Below, one piece after another: positions 16,122-24,700 of a stretch of DNA of 64,000 bases. A program made the position numbers and the translations under genes. How positions within the stretch are numbered: position 1 is the stretch's first letter; every line of letters starts with the position of its first letter. The notes under the pieces were generated by a model that did not search any database, was not told the DNA's origin, and saw only the letters and a list, made by a program, of their open reading frames with translations. The DNA lies in assembly GCF_039531105.1 (NCBI RefSeq), contig NZ_BAAAPK010000001.1, positions 1,116,001 to 1,180,000 on the forward strand, written 5' to 3'. This DNA is from Microbacterium lacus (GTDB taxonomy: Bacteria > Actinomycetota > Actinomycetes > Actinomycetales > Microbacteriaceae).

Positions 16122-16951
16122 ATCGCGCCGATCACTCGCGCCAGCAGTGACGAGATGACCGGGCCGGCGGCCTGCCCGGCCTCCATGACCTCCTGATGGC
16201 TGAGCGGGGTGGTCTGGATGCCGGCCGCCATGTTCGTGATGAGCGAGAAGCCCAGGATCTCCATGCCCGACTGCCGTGCGGCGATCGCCTCGAGCGCCGT
16301 GGACATCCCGACGATGTGGCCGCCGATCGTCTTCGCCCACTGCACCTCGGCCGGGGTCTCGTACTGCGGACCGGTGAACTGGCAGTAGACGCCCTCGTCC
16401 AGGCTCGGGTCGATCGAGCGCGCGAGGTCGCGCAGGCGCATCGAGTACAGATCGGTCAGGTCGATGAACGTGGCGCCCTCGAGCGGGGTCGCGGCGGTGA
16501 GATTGATGTGGTCGCTGATGAGCACCGGAGTGCCGGGCTTCCAGTGCGGCTTGATGCCGCCGGCGCCGTTCGTGAGCACCATGGTGCGCGCTCCCGTCGC
16601 GGCGGCGGTGCGCACGCTGTGCACGACCCGGCGGGGGCTGCGCGTCTCGTAGTAGTGGGTGCGGGCGCCGATGATCAGGACGTTCTTGCCGCGTGGGGTG
16701 CGGACGCTGCGGAGCGTTCCGACGTGCCCTTCCAGGGCGGGCTTGCTGAATCCGGTGACCTCGGTCGCAGGGATCGTCGCGACGGTCTCGCCGATGAGCT
16801 CCGCCGCACCTCCCCAGCCGCTGCCGAGGGTGAGGGCGATGTCGTGGCGGTCGACTCCGGTGAGGCGCGCGATGTCCGCCGCCGCCTGTGCGGCGATCGC
16901 GAACGGGTCTGCGGCGGGGTCGTCGAGCGACGTGGCGAGTGTGTCTGGCAT
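16118..16951 (-). CDS. deoD: Purine-nucleoside phosphorylase
   Basis: Trimeric-class (PNP/MTAP) phosphorylase that splits inosine or guanosine to the base and ribose-1-phosphate. The 277-residue protein shows the phosphate loop TLGSGWGGAAE near residue 43 and the GARTHYYE motif. It also has VLTNGAGGIK, GPQYETPAEVQW, and VGMSTALEAIAARQ with the base-binding region close after. ATG 16951 is used. It is coupled to the mutase gene by a GTGA overlap. The gene is divergent from the LpdA-type gene across about 107 bases in which I see no clear motif. It complements the nucleoside genes at the left end of the window. Confidence 0.94.
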   Translation of the reverse strand: MPDTLATSLDDPAADPFAIAAQAAADIARLTGVDRHDIALTLGSGWGGAAELIGETVATIPATEVTGFSKPALEGHVGTLRSVRTPRGKNVLIIGARTHYYETRSPRRVVHSVRTAAATGARTMVLTNGAGGIKPHWKPGTPVLISDHINLTAATPLEGATFIDLTDLYSMRLRDLARSIDPSLDEGVYCQFTGPQYETPAEVQWAKTIGGHIVGMSTALEAIAARQSGMEILGFSLITNMAAGIQTTPLSHQEVMEAGQAAGPVISSLLARVIGAM

Positions 16952-17058
16952 GCACCCACTCTAGGAACGCGCGCGCCCCGGAGCCACCCGCGACGCGGGA
17001 CGCGGCATCCGATCTCCGCGATGTCGTGGGGGCGGGCCGCTCCTGAAAGGATGGAGGC

Positions 17059-18507
17059 ATGTCTTTGAGCTTCGAGCGCACCCAGAGCGTCGCGATCATC
17101 GGCGGAGGGCCTGGCGGATACGAGGCCGCGATCGCCGCCGCCCAACTCGGTGCGGAGGTCACCGTCGTCGAGCGGGCAGGGATCGGCGGCTCGGCTGTCA
17201 TCACGGACGTGGTGCCGTCGAAGACCCTGATCGCGACGGCCGACGCCGCCGTCGCGATCTCGCAGGCGAGTGATCTCGGCGTGCAGCTGTTCGCCCGCGG
17301 TCAGGAGGGGAAGCCGCTCAAGCCGGAGATCGCGATCAACCTGTCCGCCGTCAACAAGCGGCTCCTCTCGCTCGCGCGTCAGCAGTCCGACGACATGCGC
17401 GCGTCGCTCGTGGAGGCGGGCGTGCGCATCATCTCCGGTCACGGGCGCCTCGACAGCGACAACGCGGTCGTCGTCTCGACCGGCCCGAAGGGCACCGATT
17501 TCGATCGGATCGAGGCGGACACCCTCGTGATCTCGACCGGGTCGTCGCCTCGGATCCTGCCGACCGCCCGCCCCGACGGGGAGCGGATCATGACGTGGAC
17601 CCAGCTGTACGACATGACCTCGGTACCCGAGCACCTCATCGTGGTCGGCTCGGGTGTGACGGGTGCCGAGTTCGCCTCCGCCTACATGAACCTCGGCGCG
17701 AAGGTGACGCTGATCTCGTCGCGCGACCAGGTGCTGCCGGGCGAGGACAAGGACGCGGCCGCGGTGATCGAGAAGGTCTTCAAGCGCGGGGGGATGACCG
17801 TGCTGTCGAAATCCCGCGCCGACAAGGTGGAGCGCACGGAGGACGGCGTGATCGCGACGCTGTCCGACGGGCGCACGGTCGAGGGCAGCCACTGCCTGCT
17901 CGCTGTCGGGTCGATCCCGAACACCGCGGGACTCGGTCTCGAGGAGGCGGGTGTCCAGATGACGGATTCCGGTCACATCCAGGTGAACCGCGTGGCGCGC
18001 ACCTCGGTTCCCAACATCTACGCGGCGGGGGACTGCACGACGTTCGTGCCGCTGGCCTCGGTCGCCTCGATGCAGGGACGCACTGCCGTGTTCCATGCGC
18101 TCGGCGACGTCGTGATCCCGCTCGAGCGGCGGCGGATCACCTCGAACATCTTCACCGCGCCCGAGATCGCCACGATCGGCTGGTCCGAGCAGGACATCGT
18201 CGAGGGTCGGATCGACGGTGTCGTCCACAAGCTCCCCCTCGCGGCGAATCCCCGCGCGAAGATGACCGGCTCGAAGGACGGCTTCGTGAAACTGCTGGCC
18301 CGCAAGGGCAGCGGCACCGTGATCGGCGGGGTGATCGTGGCCCCGCGCGCGTCAGAACTGATCTACCCCGTGGCGATCGCGGTCGAGCGCCGCCTCACGG
18401 TGGATCAGCTGTCGCGCGTGTTCGCGGTGTACCCGTCGCTGACGGGCAGCATCACGGATGCCGCCCGTGCGATGCACATCGTGGACATCGCGAACGAGGA
18501 CGGCTGA
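17059..18507 (+). CDS. lpdA: LpdA-type NAD(P)H:quinone reductase lacking the redox disulfide
   Basis: A 482-residue flavoprotein of the pyridine nucleotide-disulfide oxidoreductase fold. It has an N-terminal FAD loop IIGGGPGGYEAAIAAAQLG at residues 13-31, a central NAD(P) loop VVGSGVTGAEFAS, a second FAD motif YAAGDCT, and a dimerisation domain. Where dihydrolipoamide dehydrogenases have two cysteines (GGTCxNxGCxPSK), this one reads GGSAVITDVVPSK, so disulfide chemistry is impossible. This is the known hallmark of mycobacterial LpdA (Rv3303c), a quinone reductase. The C-terminal His-Glu pair of lipoamide dehydrogenases is also not evident. It is convergent with accA3, and a repeat array fills the gap between them. 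Confidence 0.9.
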   Translation: MSLSFERTQSVAIIGGGPGGYEAAIAAAQLGAEVTVVERAGIGGSAVITDVVPSKTLIATADAAVAISQASDLGVQLFARGQEGKPLKPEIAINLSAVNKRLLSLARQQSDDMRASLVEAGVRIISGHGRLDSDNAVVVSTGPKGTDFDRIEADTLVISTGSSPRILPTARPDGERIMTWTQLYDMTSVPEHLIVVGSGVTGAEFASAYMNLGAKVTLISSRDQVLPGEDKDAAAVIEKVFKRGGMTVLSKSRADKVERTEDGVIATLSDGRTVEGSHCLLAVGSIPNTAGLGLEEAGVQMTDSGHIQVNRVARTSVPNIYAAGDCTTFVPLASVASMQGRTAVFHALGDVVIPLERRRITSNIFTAPEIATIGWSEQDIVEGRIDGVVHKLPLAANPRAKMTGSKDGFVKLLARKGSGTVIGGVIVAPRASELIYPVAIAVERRLTVDQLSRVFAVYPSLTGSITDAARAMHIVDIANEDG

Positions 18508-18526
18508 CCCCGCCGCCTCCGCGCAT

Positions 18527-18698
18527 CCCCCGAGACGGCGGGTTCCCCGCCGAGATGGCGGGTTCCCCGCCGAGATGGTCGGCACCACCTCGGCGGAAGA
18601 TGCACCGTTTCGGCGGAGAGGGCACCATCTCGGCGGGAGGGGCACCATCTCGAGAGGAAACCCACAACCTCGGCGGGGGAGGGCGACCACCTCGCGAC
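18527..18698. repeat. 20-bp-periodic array of CCGCCGAGATGG units with internal inversion
   Basis: Units of the core CCGCCGAGATGG lie at 18527, 18547 and 18567 on the + strand. The complementary core CCATCTCGGCGG, with variants, lies at 18585, 18605, 18625, 18645, 18665 and 18687. Spacing is exactly 20 bases within each set, apart from 18 bases at the inversion and 22 before the last degenerate copy. The array fills the gap between the convergent lpdA and accA3 genes and can fold into many alternative hairpins. It has no unique spacers, so it is not a CRISPR. Confidence 0.9.
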
Positions 18699-18716
18699 GA
18701 GCGGGGAGGGGAGCCG

Positions 18717-20483
18717 TCAGCTGATCGTGAGGAGCTGGTGACCGGCCGACACCGTCGTGCCGGGCGTGGCGTTGATTCCGCCGATCACGCCGTCCTTGTG
18801 GGCCTGGATCGGCTGCTCCATCTTCATCGCTTCGAGCACGACGACCAGATCGCCCTTGACGACCTGCTGCCCGTCCTCAACCGCGAGCTTGACGATCGTG
18901 GCCTGCATCGGCGAGGTCACCGCGTCTCCGGACGCACCGGCGACCACGCTGGTCGCGTGCGAGCGCCGCGATGGCGGGACGGCCGCCGGGCGGGCGGTTG
19001 CGCCGGGCGCCGCGACGATCCGGTCGGGAAGGCTGACCTCCAGGCGCTTGCCCGAGACCTCGACGACGACCGTATGCCGCGCCTCAGCCGGCTTCGGCGA
19101 TTCCAGCTCGCCGTCCCACGGCGGGATGTCGTTCACGAACTCGGTCTCGATCCAGCGCGTGAACACGCCGAAGTTCCCGTCCTCGGCCGTGAACGCGGGA
19201 TCGCGCACCACGACTCGGTGGAACGGCAGCACCGTCGGCAGCCCCGCGACCTCGAACTCGTCCAGGGCCCGTCGCGCCCGCTCCAGCGCCTCGGCGCGAT
19301 CGCGCCCCGTGATGATGATCTTGCCGAGCAGCGAGTCGAACGCCCCGCCGACCGAATCGCCGGCGGTCACGCCCGAATCCAGACGGATGCCGGGCCCGCC
19401 GAAGGTCTTGAACACGTGGATCGGTCCCGGCTGGGGGAGGAATCCGCGACCCGGGTCCTCTCCGTTGATGCGGAACTCGATCGAGTGGCCCACGGGAGCG
19501 GGGTCGTCGTAGTCCAGGATGCCGCCCTCGGCGATCCGGAACTGCTCGCGGACCAGGTCGATGCCGGTGACCTCCTCCGAGACCGGGTGTTCGACCTGCA
19601 GACGCGTGTTGACCTCGAGGAAGGAGATCGTGCCGTCGGCGCCGATCAGGAACTCGCACGTTCCCGCACCGACGTACCCGACCTCGCGGAGGATCGCCTT
19701 CGATGCCTCGTACAGGGTCCGGTTCTGCTCGTCGGTCAGGAACGGCGCGGGCGCCTCTTCGACGAGCTTCTGGTGGCGGCGCTGAAGGGAGCAGTCGCGC
19801 GTGGAGACGACCACGACGTTGCCGGCGGCATCCGCGAGGCACTGCGTCTCGACGTGGCGCGGCTTGTCGAGGTACTTCTCGACGAAGCACTCGCCGCGAC
19901 CGAACGCGGTGATCGCCTCGCGGGTCGCCGACTCGAACATCTCGGTGATCTCGTCGTACTCCCGGGCGACCTTGAGGCCACGCCCGCCGCCGCCGTACGC
20001 GGCCTTGATCGCGATCGGCAGCCCGAACTCCTGCGCGAAGGCGACGACCTCGTCGGCGCCCGACACGGGTCCCGGAGTTCCGGGAGCCAGCGGCGCGCCG
20101 ACCTTCTCGGCGACGTGACGCGCCGTCACCTTGTCGCCGAGCGCTTCGATCGCCTCGGGGGTCGGCCCGATCCAGATGAGCCCGGCATCCGTCACGGCGC
20201 GCGCGAATGCGGCGTTCTCGGCGAGGAAGCCGTATCCGGGATGCACGGCGTCGGCACCGGAGCGTCGCGCGACCGAGAGGATCTTCTCGACCGAGAGGTA
20301 GGTGTCGGCGCTCGTCGCGCCGTCGAGCGCGTACGACTCGTCGGCGAGCCGGGCGTGCAGGGCGTCGCGGTCCTGGTCGGCGTACACCGCGACCGAGGAT
20401 TTGCCCGCGTCGCGGGCGGCGCGGATGATGCGGACGGCGATCTCGCCGCGGTTGGCAACAAGAACCTTGGCGATCTGAGGCAT
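18717..20483 (-). CDS. accA3: Acyl-CoA carboxylase alpha chain (biotin carboxylase + biotin carrier)
   Basis: The biotin-bearing subunit of acetyl/propionyl-CoA carboxylase. Residues 1 to about 450 form a biotin carboxylase beginning [20 protein letters not shown]. It has the ATP-grasp glycine loop [12 protein letters not shown] and [15 protein letters not shown]. The C-terminal 75 or so residues form the carrier domain with the biotinylated lysine K554 in [10 protein letters not shown]. The start is ATG 20483; upstream in-frame codons lack family similarity. The total of 588 residues is typical for AccA3/AccBC. The partner subunits accD and accE are about 12 kb to the right, and birA, which biotinylates it, is next to them. 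Confidence 0.96.
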   Translation of the reverse strand: MPQIAKVLVANRGEIAVRIIRAARDAGKSSVAVYADQDRDALHARLADESYALDGATSADTYLSVEKILSVARRSGADAVHPGYGFLAENAAFARAVTDAGLIWIGPTPEAIEALGDKVTARHVAEKVGAPLAPGTPGPVSGADEVVAFAQEFGLPIAIKAAYGGGGRGLKVAREYDEITEMFESATREAITAFGRGECFVEKYLDKPRHVETQCLADAAGNVVVVSTRDCSLQRRHQKLVEEAPAPFLTDEQNRTLYEASKAILREVGYVGAGTCEFLIGADGTISFLEVNTRLQVEHPVSEEVTGIDLVREQFRIAEGGILDYDDPAPVGHSIEFRINGEDPGRGFLPQPGPIHVFKTFGGPGIRLDSGVTAGDSVGGAFDSLLGKIIITGRDRAEALERARRALDEFEVAGLPTVLPFHRVVVRDPAFTAEDGNFGVFTRWIETEFVNDIPPWDGELESPKPAEARHTVVVEVSGKRLEVSLPDRIVAAPGATARPAAVPPSRRSHATSVVAGASGDAVTSPMQATIVKLAVEDGQQVVKGDLVVVLEAMKMEQPIQAHKDGVIGGINATPGTTVSAGHQLLTIS

Positions 20484-20602
20484 GGATGCCAGCCTACCGA
20501 GGCGCACAGGCGCTCTTTTGAGTGCCCTCCACAAGAAACACCCGCGATCGTGTGGGGGAGTCTACGAGCGGCACCGAGGAGTTCCTCGGATGTCCGAGGA
20601 GT

Positions 20603-21250
20603 TCAGCCGCGGTTCCACAGTTGCGGCCACGACACGTCGAGCGCATTGGTCAGGCGTCGCAGCGTCGACAGCGACATGCCGACGACGGTCGACGGGTCTC
20701 CGTCGATCCGCTCGATGAACGGCCCGCCCAGGCTGTCGACCGTGAACGCGCCGGCGACCTGCAGCGGTTCGCCGGAGGCGACGTAGGCGTCGATCTCGGC
20801 ATCCGTGATGTCGTCCACGAACGTGACGGATGCCGCCGCCACGGCGTGCGCCTCGTCCCCGACCTCGCCCCCGCGCACCCGGATCACGCTGTGACCCGAA
20901 TGCAGGAGTCCGGTCGCTCCCCGCATGCGGTGCCAGCGCCGCGTGGCGACGTCGGGCGTGTAGGGCTTGCCGAGGATCTCGCCGCCGATCTCGAACATCG
21001 AGTCGCCGCCGACCACGATCCCGTCGAAGGCCGTATCGGCGGCCGCGAGGCGCGTGGCGACGTCGGCGGCTTTGCGCCGGGCGAGCACGAGGACGTGTTC
21101 ATCGGCCGGGAGCGTCCGACCCGCAGCAGCCTCGATCCCGCTGATCACCGCCTCCTCGTCGACGTCCGGCGCCAGCGTGAGCGGTTCGATCCCGGCCTGC
21201 CGCATGAGCATGAGTCGGGCGGGGGACGTGGAGGCGAGACAGACCTGCAT
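20603..21250 (-). CDS. maf: Maf-like nucleotide pyrophosphatase
   Basis: A 215-residue Maf/HAM1-fold protein that hydrolyses nucleoside triphosphates, in this family probably dTTP/UTP or modified nucleotides, to monophosphates. It starts QVCLASTSPARLMLMRQAG, the family phosphate-binding opening with the SxSPxR pattern, and continues with VLVLARRKA. The later IVVGGDSMFEIGGEILGKP holds the catalytic Asp. The start is ATG 21250. It lies 119 bases upstream of accA3 on the same strand, and nothing distinctive is seen in that gap. In M. tuberculosis the same gene separates accA3 from accE5-accD5; here about 11 kb of other DNA follows before accE. Confidence 0.93.
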   Translation of the reverse strand: MQVCLASTSPARLMLMRQAGIEPLTLAPDVDEEAVISGIEAAAGRTLPADEHVLVLARRKAADVATRLAAADTAFDGIVVGGDSMFEIGGEILGKPYTPDVATRRWHRMRGATGLLHSGHSVIRVRGGEVGDEAHAVAAASVTFVDDITDAEIDAYVASGEPLQVAGAFTVDSLGGPFIERIDGDPSTVVGMSLSTLRRLTNALDVSWPQLWNRG

Positions 21251-21297
21251 GCGTTCACGGTAGCCGCGCCGACCCGGCGCTGTGGAATGCTCGACGG

Positions 21298-22569
21298 GTG
21301 GATGCCGGAGACGAACTCGACCTCGATGTGACCAGCGTGGCCCACGGCGGTGTGTTCGTCGGCCGGGTCGAGGGGCGCGTCGTCTTCGTTCCGGATGCGA
21401 TCCCCGGCGAGCGGGTGCGCGTGCGACTCACCGACGTCGGCAAGAAGTCGTTCTGGCGCGGCGAGGTGCTCGACGTCCTCGACGCGTCACCGCACCGGCG
21501 CCCGCACATCTGGGCGCAGGCCGATGTGACCGTCGCCCCCGACCGGCGCCCGGGTGGTGCGGACTTCGGTCACATCGAGCTCGCGCACCAGCGTTCGCTC
21601 AAGGTCGAGGTCCTTCAGGACGCGCTGCGCCGATTCGGCGGCGTCGATGCCGGGGACGTGCGGATCAGCGCGGCCGGCGCCGATGAGACCGCCGATGGCC
21701 GCGGGTGGCGCACCCGCATCGGTCTGCATGTGGACGACGCGGGCAACGTCGGCCCGTTCGCCGCGCGCAGTCACACCGTGGTGCCGGTGCGCGACCACCC
21801 GCTGGCGACCCCCGAGGTCGAGGCGGCGGCGCTCGCGCTGGGTCAGGGCGCGCCCGGTCGCATCGACCTGGTGCAGCCGGCGGACGGCCGCGTGCGGGTG
21901 ATCCCGCGACCGGATGCCGGAGCACGGACGCCCCGGGAGGCGCGGGAGGTCGTCGTCGAGCGTGTCGGCACGCGCGAGTTCCGTGTGGACGCCGGCGGGT
22001 TCTGGCAGGTGCATCGCTCCGCGGCGGCGACGCTGGACGCCGCGGTCCGCGGAGCGATCCGGGGCGCCGTCGGTGCGCCGGATGCCGAGGGTCGGCACCT
22101 CGACCTCTACGGGGGTGTGGGCCTGTTCGCGGCCGTGCTGGGCGAGCTCGGGGCCGCGCACATCACCTCGGTGGAATCGGATGCCCGCGCCACGGAGCAC
22201 GCGGGGGAGAACCTCGCGGAATGGGTCGGCGCCCGCGCGGAGACCGCGCGGGTCGACCGCTTCGTCACCCGCCTCCTCGCCGACGCCTCCACCCGGGAAC
22301 GGGAGCGGCTCTCGCGCGGCGTGACGGTGCTGGACCCCCCACGCTCGGGAGCAGGGCGGTCGGTCGTGCAGGCCGTGGCGGCGTTGCATCCGGCGGCCGT
22401 CGTCTACGTCGCGTGCGATCCGGTCGCCCTCGCGCGGGACGTCGCGATCTTCGGTGACGCCGGCTACGAGCTGCGCGCAGTGGAGGCCTTCGACCTGTTC
22501 CCCAATTCCCACCACGTCGAGGCTGTCGCGACCCTCGTGCCCGCGGGCTCCGCCGAACCGCGCGGCTAG
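21298..22569 (+). CDS. TrmA/RlmD-family RNA (uracil-5-)methyltransferase
   Basis: A SAM-dependent tRNA or rRNA methyltransferase of 423 residues. The N-terminal 60 or so residues form a TRAM domain (LDVTSVAHGGVFVGRVEGR then VFVPDAIPGERVRVRL). The SAM-binding loop is HLDLYGGVGLFAAVLGELG, the catalytic region VTVLDPPRSGAGRS, and the nucleophile Cys is in YVACDPVALARDVA. GTG 21298 starts 47 bases from the divergent maf start. No CxxCxxC iron-sulfur cluster is evident. The last ten codons and stop (PAGSAEPRG and TAG) form one copy of a 36-bp direct repeat that recurs 6.6 kb downstream, past the Pse island. Confidence 0.92.
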   Translation: MDAGDELDLDVTSVAHGGVFVGRVEGRVVFVPDAIPGERVRVRLTDVGKKSFWRGEVLDVLDASPHRRPHIWAQADVTVAPDRRPGGADFGHIELAHQRSLKVEVLQDALRRFGGVDAGDVRISAAGADETADGRGWRTRIGLHVDDAGNVGPFAARSHTVVPVRDHPLATPEVEAAALALGQGAPGRIDLVQPADGRVRVIPRPDAGARTPREAREVVVERVGTREFRVDAGGFWQVHRSAAATLDAAVRGAIRGAVGAPDAEGRHLDLYGGVGLFAAVLGELGAAHITSVESDARATEHAGENLAEWVGARAETARVDRFVTRLLADASTRERERLSRGVTVLDPPRSGAGRSVVQAVAALHPAAVVYVACDPVALARDVAIFGDAGYELRAVEAFDLFPNSHHVEAVATLVPAGSAEPRG

Positions 22570-22573
22570 GCTG
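22538..22573 (+). repeat. Left 36-bp direct repeat of the Pse island
   Basis: A 36-base block beginning TGCCCGCGGGCTCCGCCGAA covers the last codons and stop of the RNA methyltransferase gene plus four bases. It recurs at 29128-29163 with a single difference (eighth base G here, C there), which is synonymous in the methyltransferase frame. Similarity stops on both sides of the block. The two copies are 6,590 bases apart and enclose the pseudaminic acid genes. Confidence 0.92.
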
Positions 22574-22579
22574 GATGCG

Positions 22580-23260
22580 ATGAACAGTGCAGTCCACGAC
22601 GAGGTGAGCGCCCAGGAGGAGGCGTACTACGACATCCTGCGACCCCTCGTCTCGACGTACTCGCGAACTCCTCACATCCGATCGGTCGCGGTGGTCGGCA
22701 ATCAGCCCCTCGCTCCGTCAGCTCAGCGCGCCGCGGTCATCGATGCGGCCGATCTGGTCTTCCGAGTGAACGGCTTCCGCCTCGACGAGGACGAACCGAC
22801 GGTCGGACGCCGCGCCGATGTCGTCGTCTTCAACCGCGGCGTTCGCCCGACGCCGTGGTTCTTTCAGGATTACACGCGGCGGCTCTACCTCATGATCGAG
22901 CCGGGCCGGATGCATGAGGAGAACCCGAAGATCCCCGATTTCTGGCCCCGTGACCTCGGCATCGTCACGCTCGCGAACCGCGAAGTGATCGTCCCTCTCA
23001 ATCGCGTGATCGGCCAGCAGAGCGCCGTCGACGGACTGTGGGCGACGACGGGCACGACTATGCTCTGGACGGCGACGCGTCTGTTCCCGAACGCCACGGT
23101 CGATGTCGCGGGTCTGTCCTTCGTGGATGCGCCTGAACAGAGGACATGGAGCCATGCATTCGGAGATCCGTCCGCAGTCGGGCCGGAGCATCTCATCGCC
23201 AACGAAGGCCGCCTGGTCCGCGACTGGATATCCTCCGGGCGCATTCGATTCCACCGTTGA
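22580..23260 (+). CDS. Sialyltransferase-like (GT29 family) protein
   Basis: A 226-residue protein with the pattern of family 29 sialyltransferases. An L-motif-like start, SVAVVGNQPLAPSAQRAA, is followed by IDAADLVFRVNGF. A later S-motif-like TTGTTMLWTATRLFPNATV and a VS-like HLIANE (His, four residues, Glu) are also present. GT29 enzymes use CMP-activated nonulosonic acids. Since the following genes make CMP-pseudaminic acid, a pseudaminyltransferase role is a good inference but is not proven. No signal peptide or transmembrane helix is visible, so it should act in the cytoplasm. ATG 22580 is six bases after the left direct repeat and is the first gene of the island. Confidence 0.7.
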   Translation: MNSAVHDEVSAQEEAYYDILRPLVSTYSRTPHIRSVAVVGNQPLAPSAQRAAVIDAADLVFRVNGFRLDEDEPTVGRRADVVVFNRGVRPTPWFFQDYTRRLYLMIEPGRMHEENPKIPDFWPRDLGIVTLANREVIVPLNRVIGQQSAVDGLWATTGTTMLWTATRLFPNATVDVAGLSFVDAPEQRTWSHAFGDPSAVGPEHLIANEGRLVRDWISSGRIRFHR

Positions 23261-23282
23261 TCACCCTCGTCCCGGGAGTACG

Positions 23283-23672
23283 ATGCTCAACCGTCTGAAG
23301 CGCAGACTCGATCGCGCGGTCCTTCACCGCGTCGAGAAGGAGATGTCCGAACAGCTCGACGCGCAGCTGCAGCGGCGACAGCTCAGCCCGGATTCGGTGA
23401 CGCGCCGTCTTGCCGACTACGAGGCGAGGCTCGGCGGTCTGCAAGCCGACTACAGCTTCCTCCGGTCGGAATTCGATCGGCTGGCCCCGCAGCTGTCCGC
23501 GCTGGAGTACCGCTTCGAGCGGCTCCGGGATCGCGTCGGCGACGACGTTGCCGACGACGGTGCGGCACTCCGGCAGGCGCAACTCGAACATGAGCGCGCG
23601 CGGATCCGGCTCGAACTCGCGTCCCACTACGAGGAACGCCTGCGACGTCTGGAGGGCGGCGCCCATGCGTGA
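23283..23672 (+). CDS. Small coiled-coil protein of unknown function
   Basis: A 129-residue, highly charged protein rich in Leu, Arg, Glu and Gln in heptad-like spacing, predicted almost wholly helical and coiled coil. The basic start MLNRLKRRLDRAVLHRVEKE is followed by long helices (residues about 40-125). No signal peptide, transmembrane segment or known domain is recognised. It is placed between the GT29-like gene and pseB, 22 and 36 bases from its neighbours, so it is almost certainly part of the Pse operon. It might be an oligomerisation or tethering partner of the transferase. I cannot name the family. Confidence 0.65.
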   Translation: MLNRLKRRLDRAVLHRVEKEMSEQLDAQLQRRQLSPDSVTRRLADYEARLGGLQADYSFLRSEFDRLAPQLSALEYRFERLRDRVGDDVADDGAALRQAQLEHERARIRLELASHYEERLRRLEGGAHA

Positions 23673-23708
23673 TGCCCGCACGCAGCACGTCGACGGATCG
23701 AGGTCGGC

Positions 23709-24689
23709 ATGAGCGTCCTGAAGAACAGTTCTGTTCTGATCACAGGAGGCACCGGTTCGCTGGGGAAGGCGCTCACCCGCGAACTGCTGGCCCACCACGA
23801 CGTGGCTCGTCTGGTGATCCTCAGCCGCGACGAACTCAAGCAGTTCGAGATGCGGCAGCAGTTCGGGGACGATCCACGGCTGCGGTGGTTCCTCGGAGAC
23901 ATCCGCGACATCGCGCGACTTCGGCGTGCGATGCACGGTGTGGACTACGTGATCCACGCTGCGGCGCTGAAGCAGGTCGATACGGCCGAATACAACCCCT
24001 TCGAGTTCGTCGAGACGAACGTGAAGGGTTCTCAGAACGTCATCGAGGCGGCGATCGACTCCGGCGTCCGTCGCGTTGTGGCGCTGTCCACTGACAAGGC
24101 GTCCAGCCCGATCAATCTCTACGGAGCGACCAAACTGGCAGCCGACCGGATGTTCATCGCGAGCAATCACTACGCGGCGGCGTATCCGACGCGATTCGCG
24201 GTCGTCCGGTACGGCAACGTGTCGGGCTCCCGGGGCAGCATCGTGCCCAAGTGGCGGCAGATGGCCCGTGACGGCGTCCCGCTTCCGATCACCGACCGAC
24301 GCATGACGCGGTTCTGGATCACGCTGCCGCAGGCAGTCCAGTTCGTCCTCAGCTCCTTCGATGTCATGAGCGGCGGGGAGCTGTACGTGCCGAGGATTCC
24401 GTCCGTGCGGATCACGGACCTGGCCGAGGCTGTCGCGCCGGGAGCAGAGATCGTGGAGATCGGAATCCGACCGGGCGAGAAGCTTCACGAGGAGATGATC
24501 GCCGAGGATGACGCACGCCGCACGCTCATCCTCGGTGACCGATTCCTCGTCCAGCCCCACCTCAGCGGCTGGGGATACCGGGCCCCCGACGCCGCCGATT
24601 CGTTTCCAGAGGGCGTGAGCTACCGCTCTGACCGAAACGATCGGTGGCTCGACGTGGCGGAGTTGCGGACCATTCTGGCTGAGGACTGA
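23709..24689 (+). CDS. pseB: UDP-GlcNAc 4,6-dehydratase / 5-epimerase (inverting)
   Basis: The first step of pseudaminic acid synthesis, converting UDP-GlcNAc to the 4-keto-6-deoxy-L-arabino sugar nucleotide. The soluble 326-residue protein is of the short PseB/FlaA1 type, without the membrane domain of the PglF/CapD class. The NADP loop is LITGGTGSLGKALTREL at residues 10-26. The catalytic region is ALSTDKASSPINLYGATK, in which TDKA is the family signature, and the substrate segment RYGNVSGSRGSIVP follows. The tail IRPGEKLHEEMI is characteristic. ATG 23709 is used. It is followed 11 bases later by pseC. Confidence 0.92.
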   Translation: MSVLKNSSVLITGGTGSLGKALTRELLAHHDVARLVILSRDELKQFEMRQQFGDDPRLRWFLGDIRDIARLRRAMHGVDYVIHAAALKQVDTAEYNPFEFVETNVKGSQNVIEAAIDSGVRRVVALSTDKASSPINLYGATKLAADRMFIASNHYAAAYPTRFAVVRYGNVSGSRGSIVPKWRQMARDGVPLPITDRRMTRFWITLPQAVQFVLSSFDVMSGGELYVPRIPSVRITDLAEAVAPGAEIVEIGIRPGEKLHEEMIAEDDARRTLILGDRFLVQPHLSGWGYRAPDAADSFPEGVSYRSDRNDRWLDVAELRTILAED

Positions 24690-24700
24690 AGGATGATCTC

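Noticed and set aside
18527..18698. Possible CRISPR array.
   Set aside because: The period is only 20 bases, the units reverse orientation, there are no unique spacers and no cas genes are present.
17595..20786. A 1063-codon rightward open frame spanning lpdA, the repeat array and accA3.
   Set aside because: It is out of frame with lpdA and antisense to accA3, Arg/Gly/Asp-rich, with no domain. Both overlapped genes are certain.
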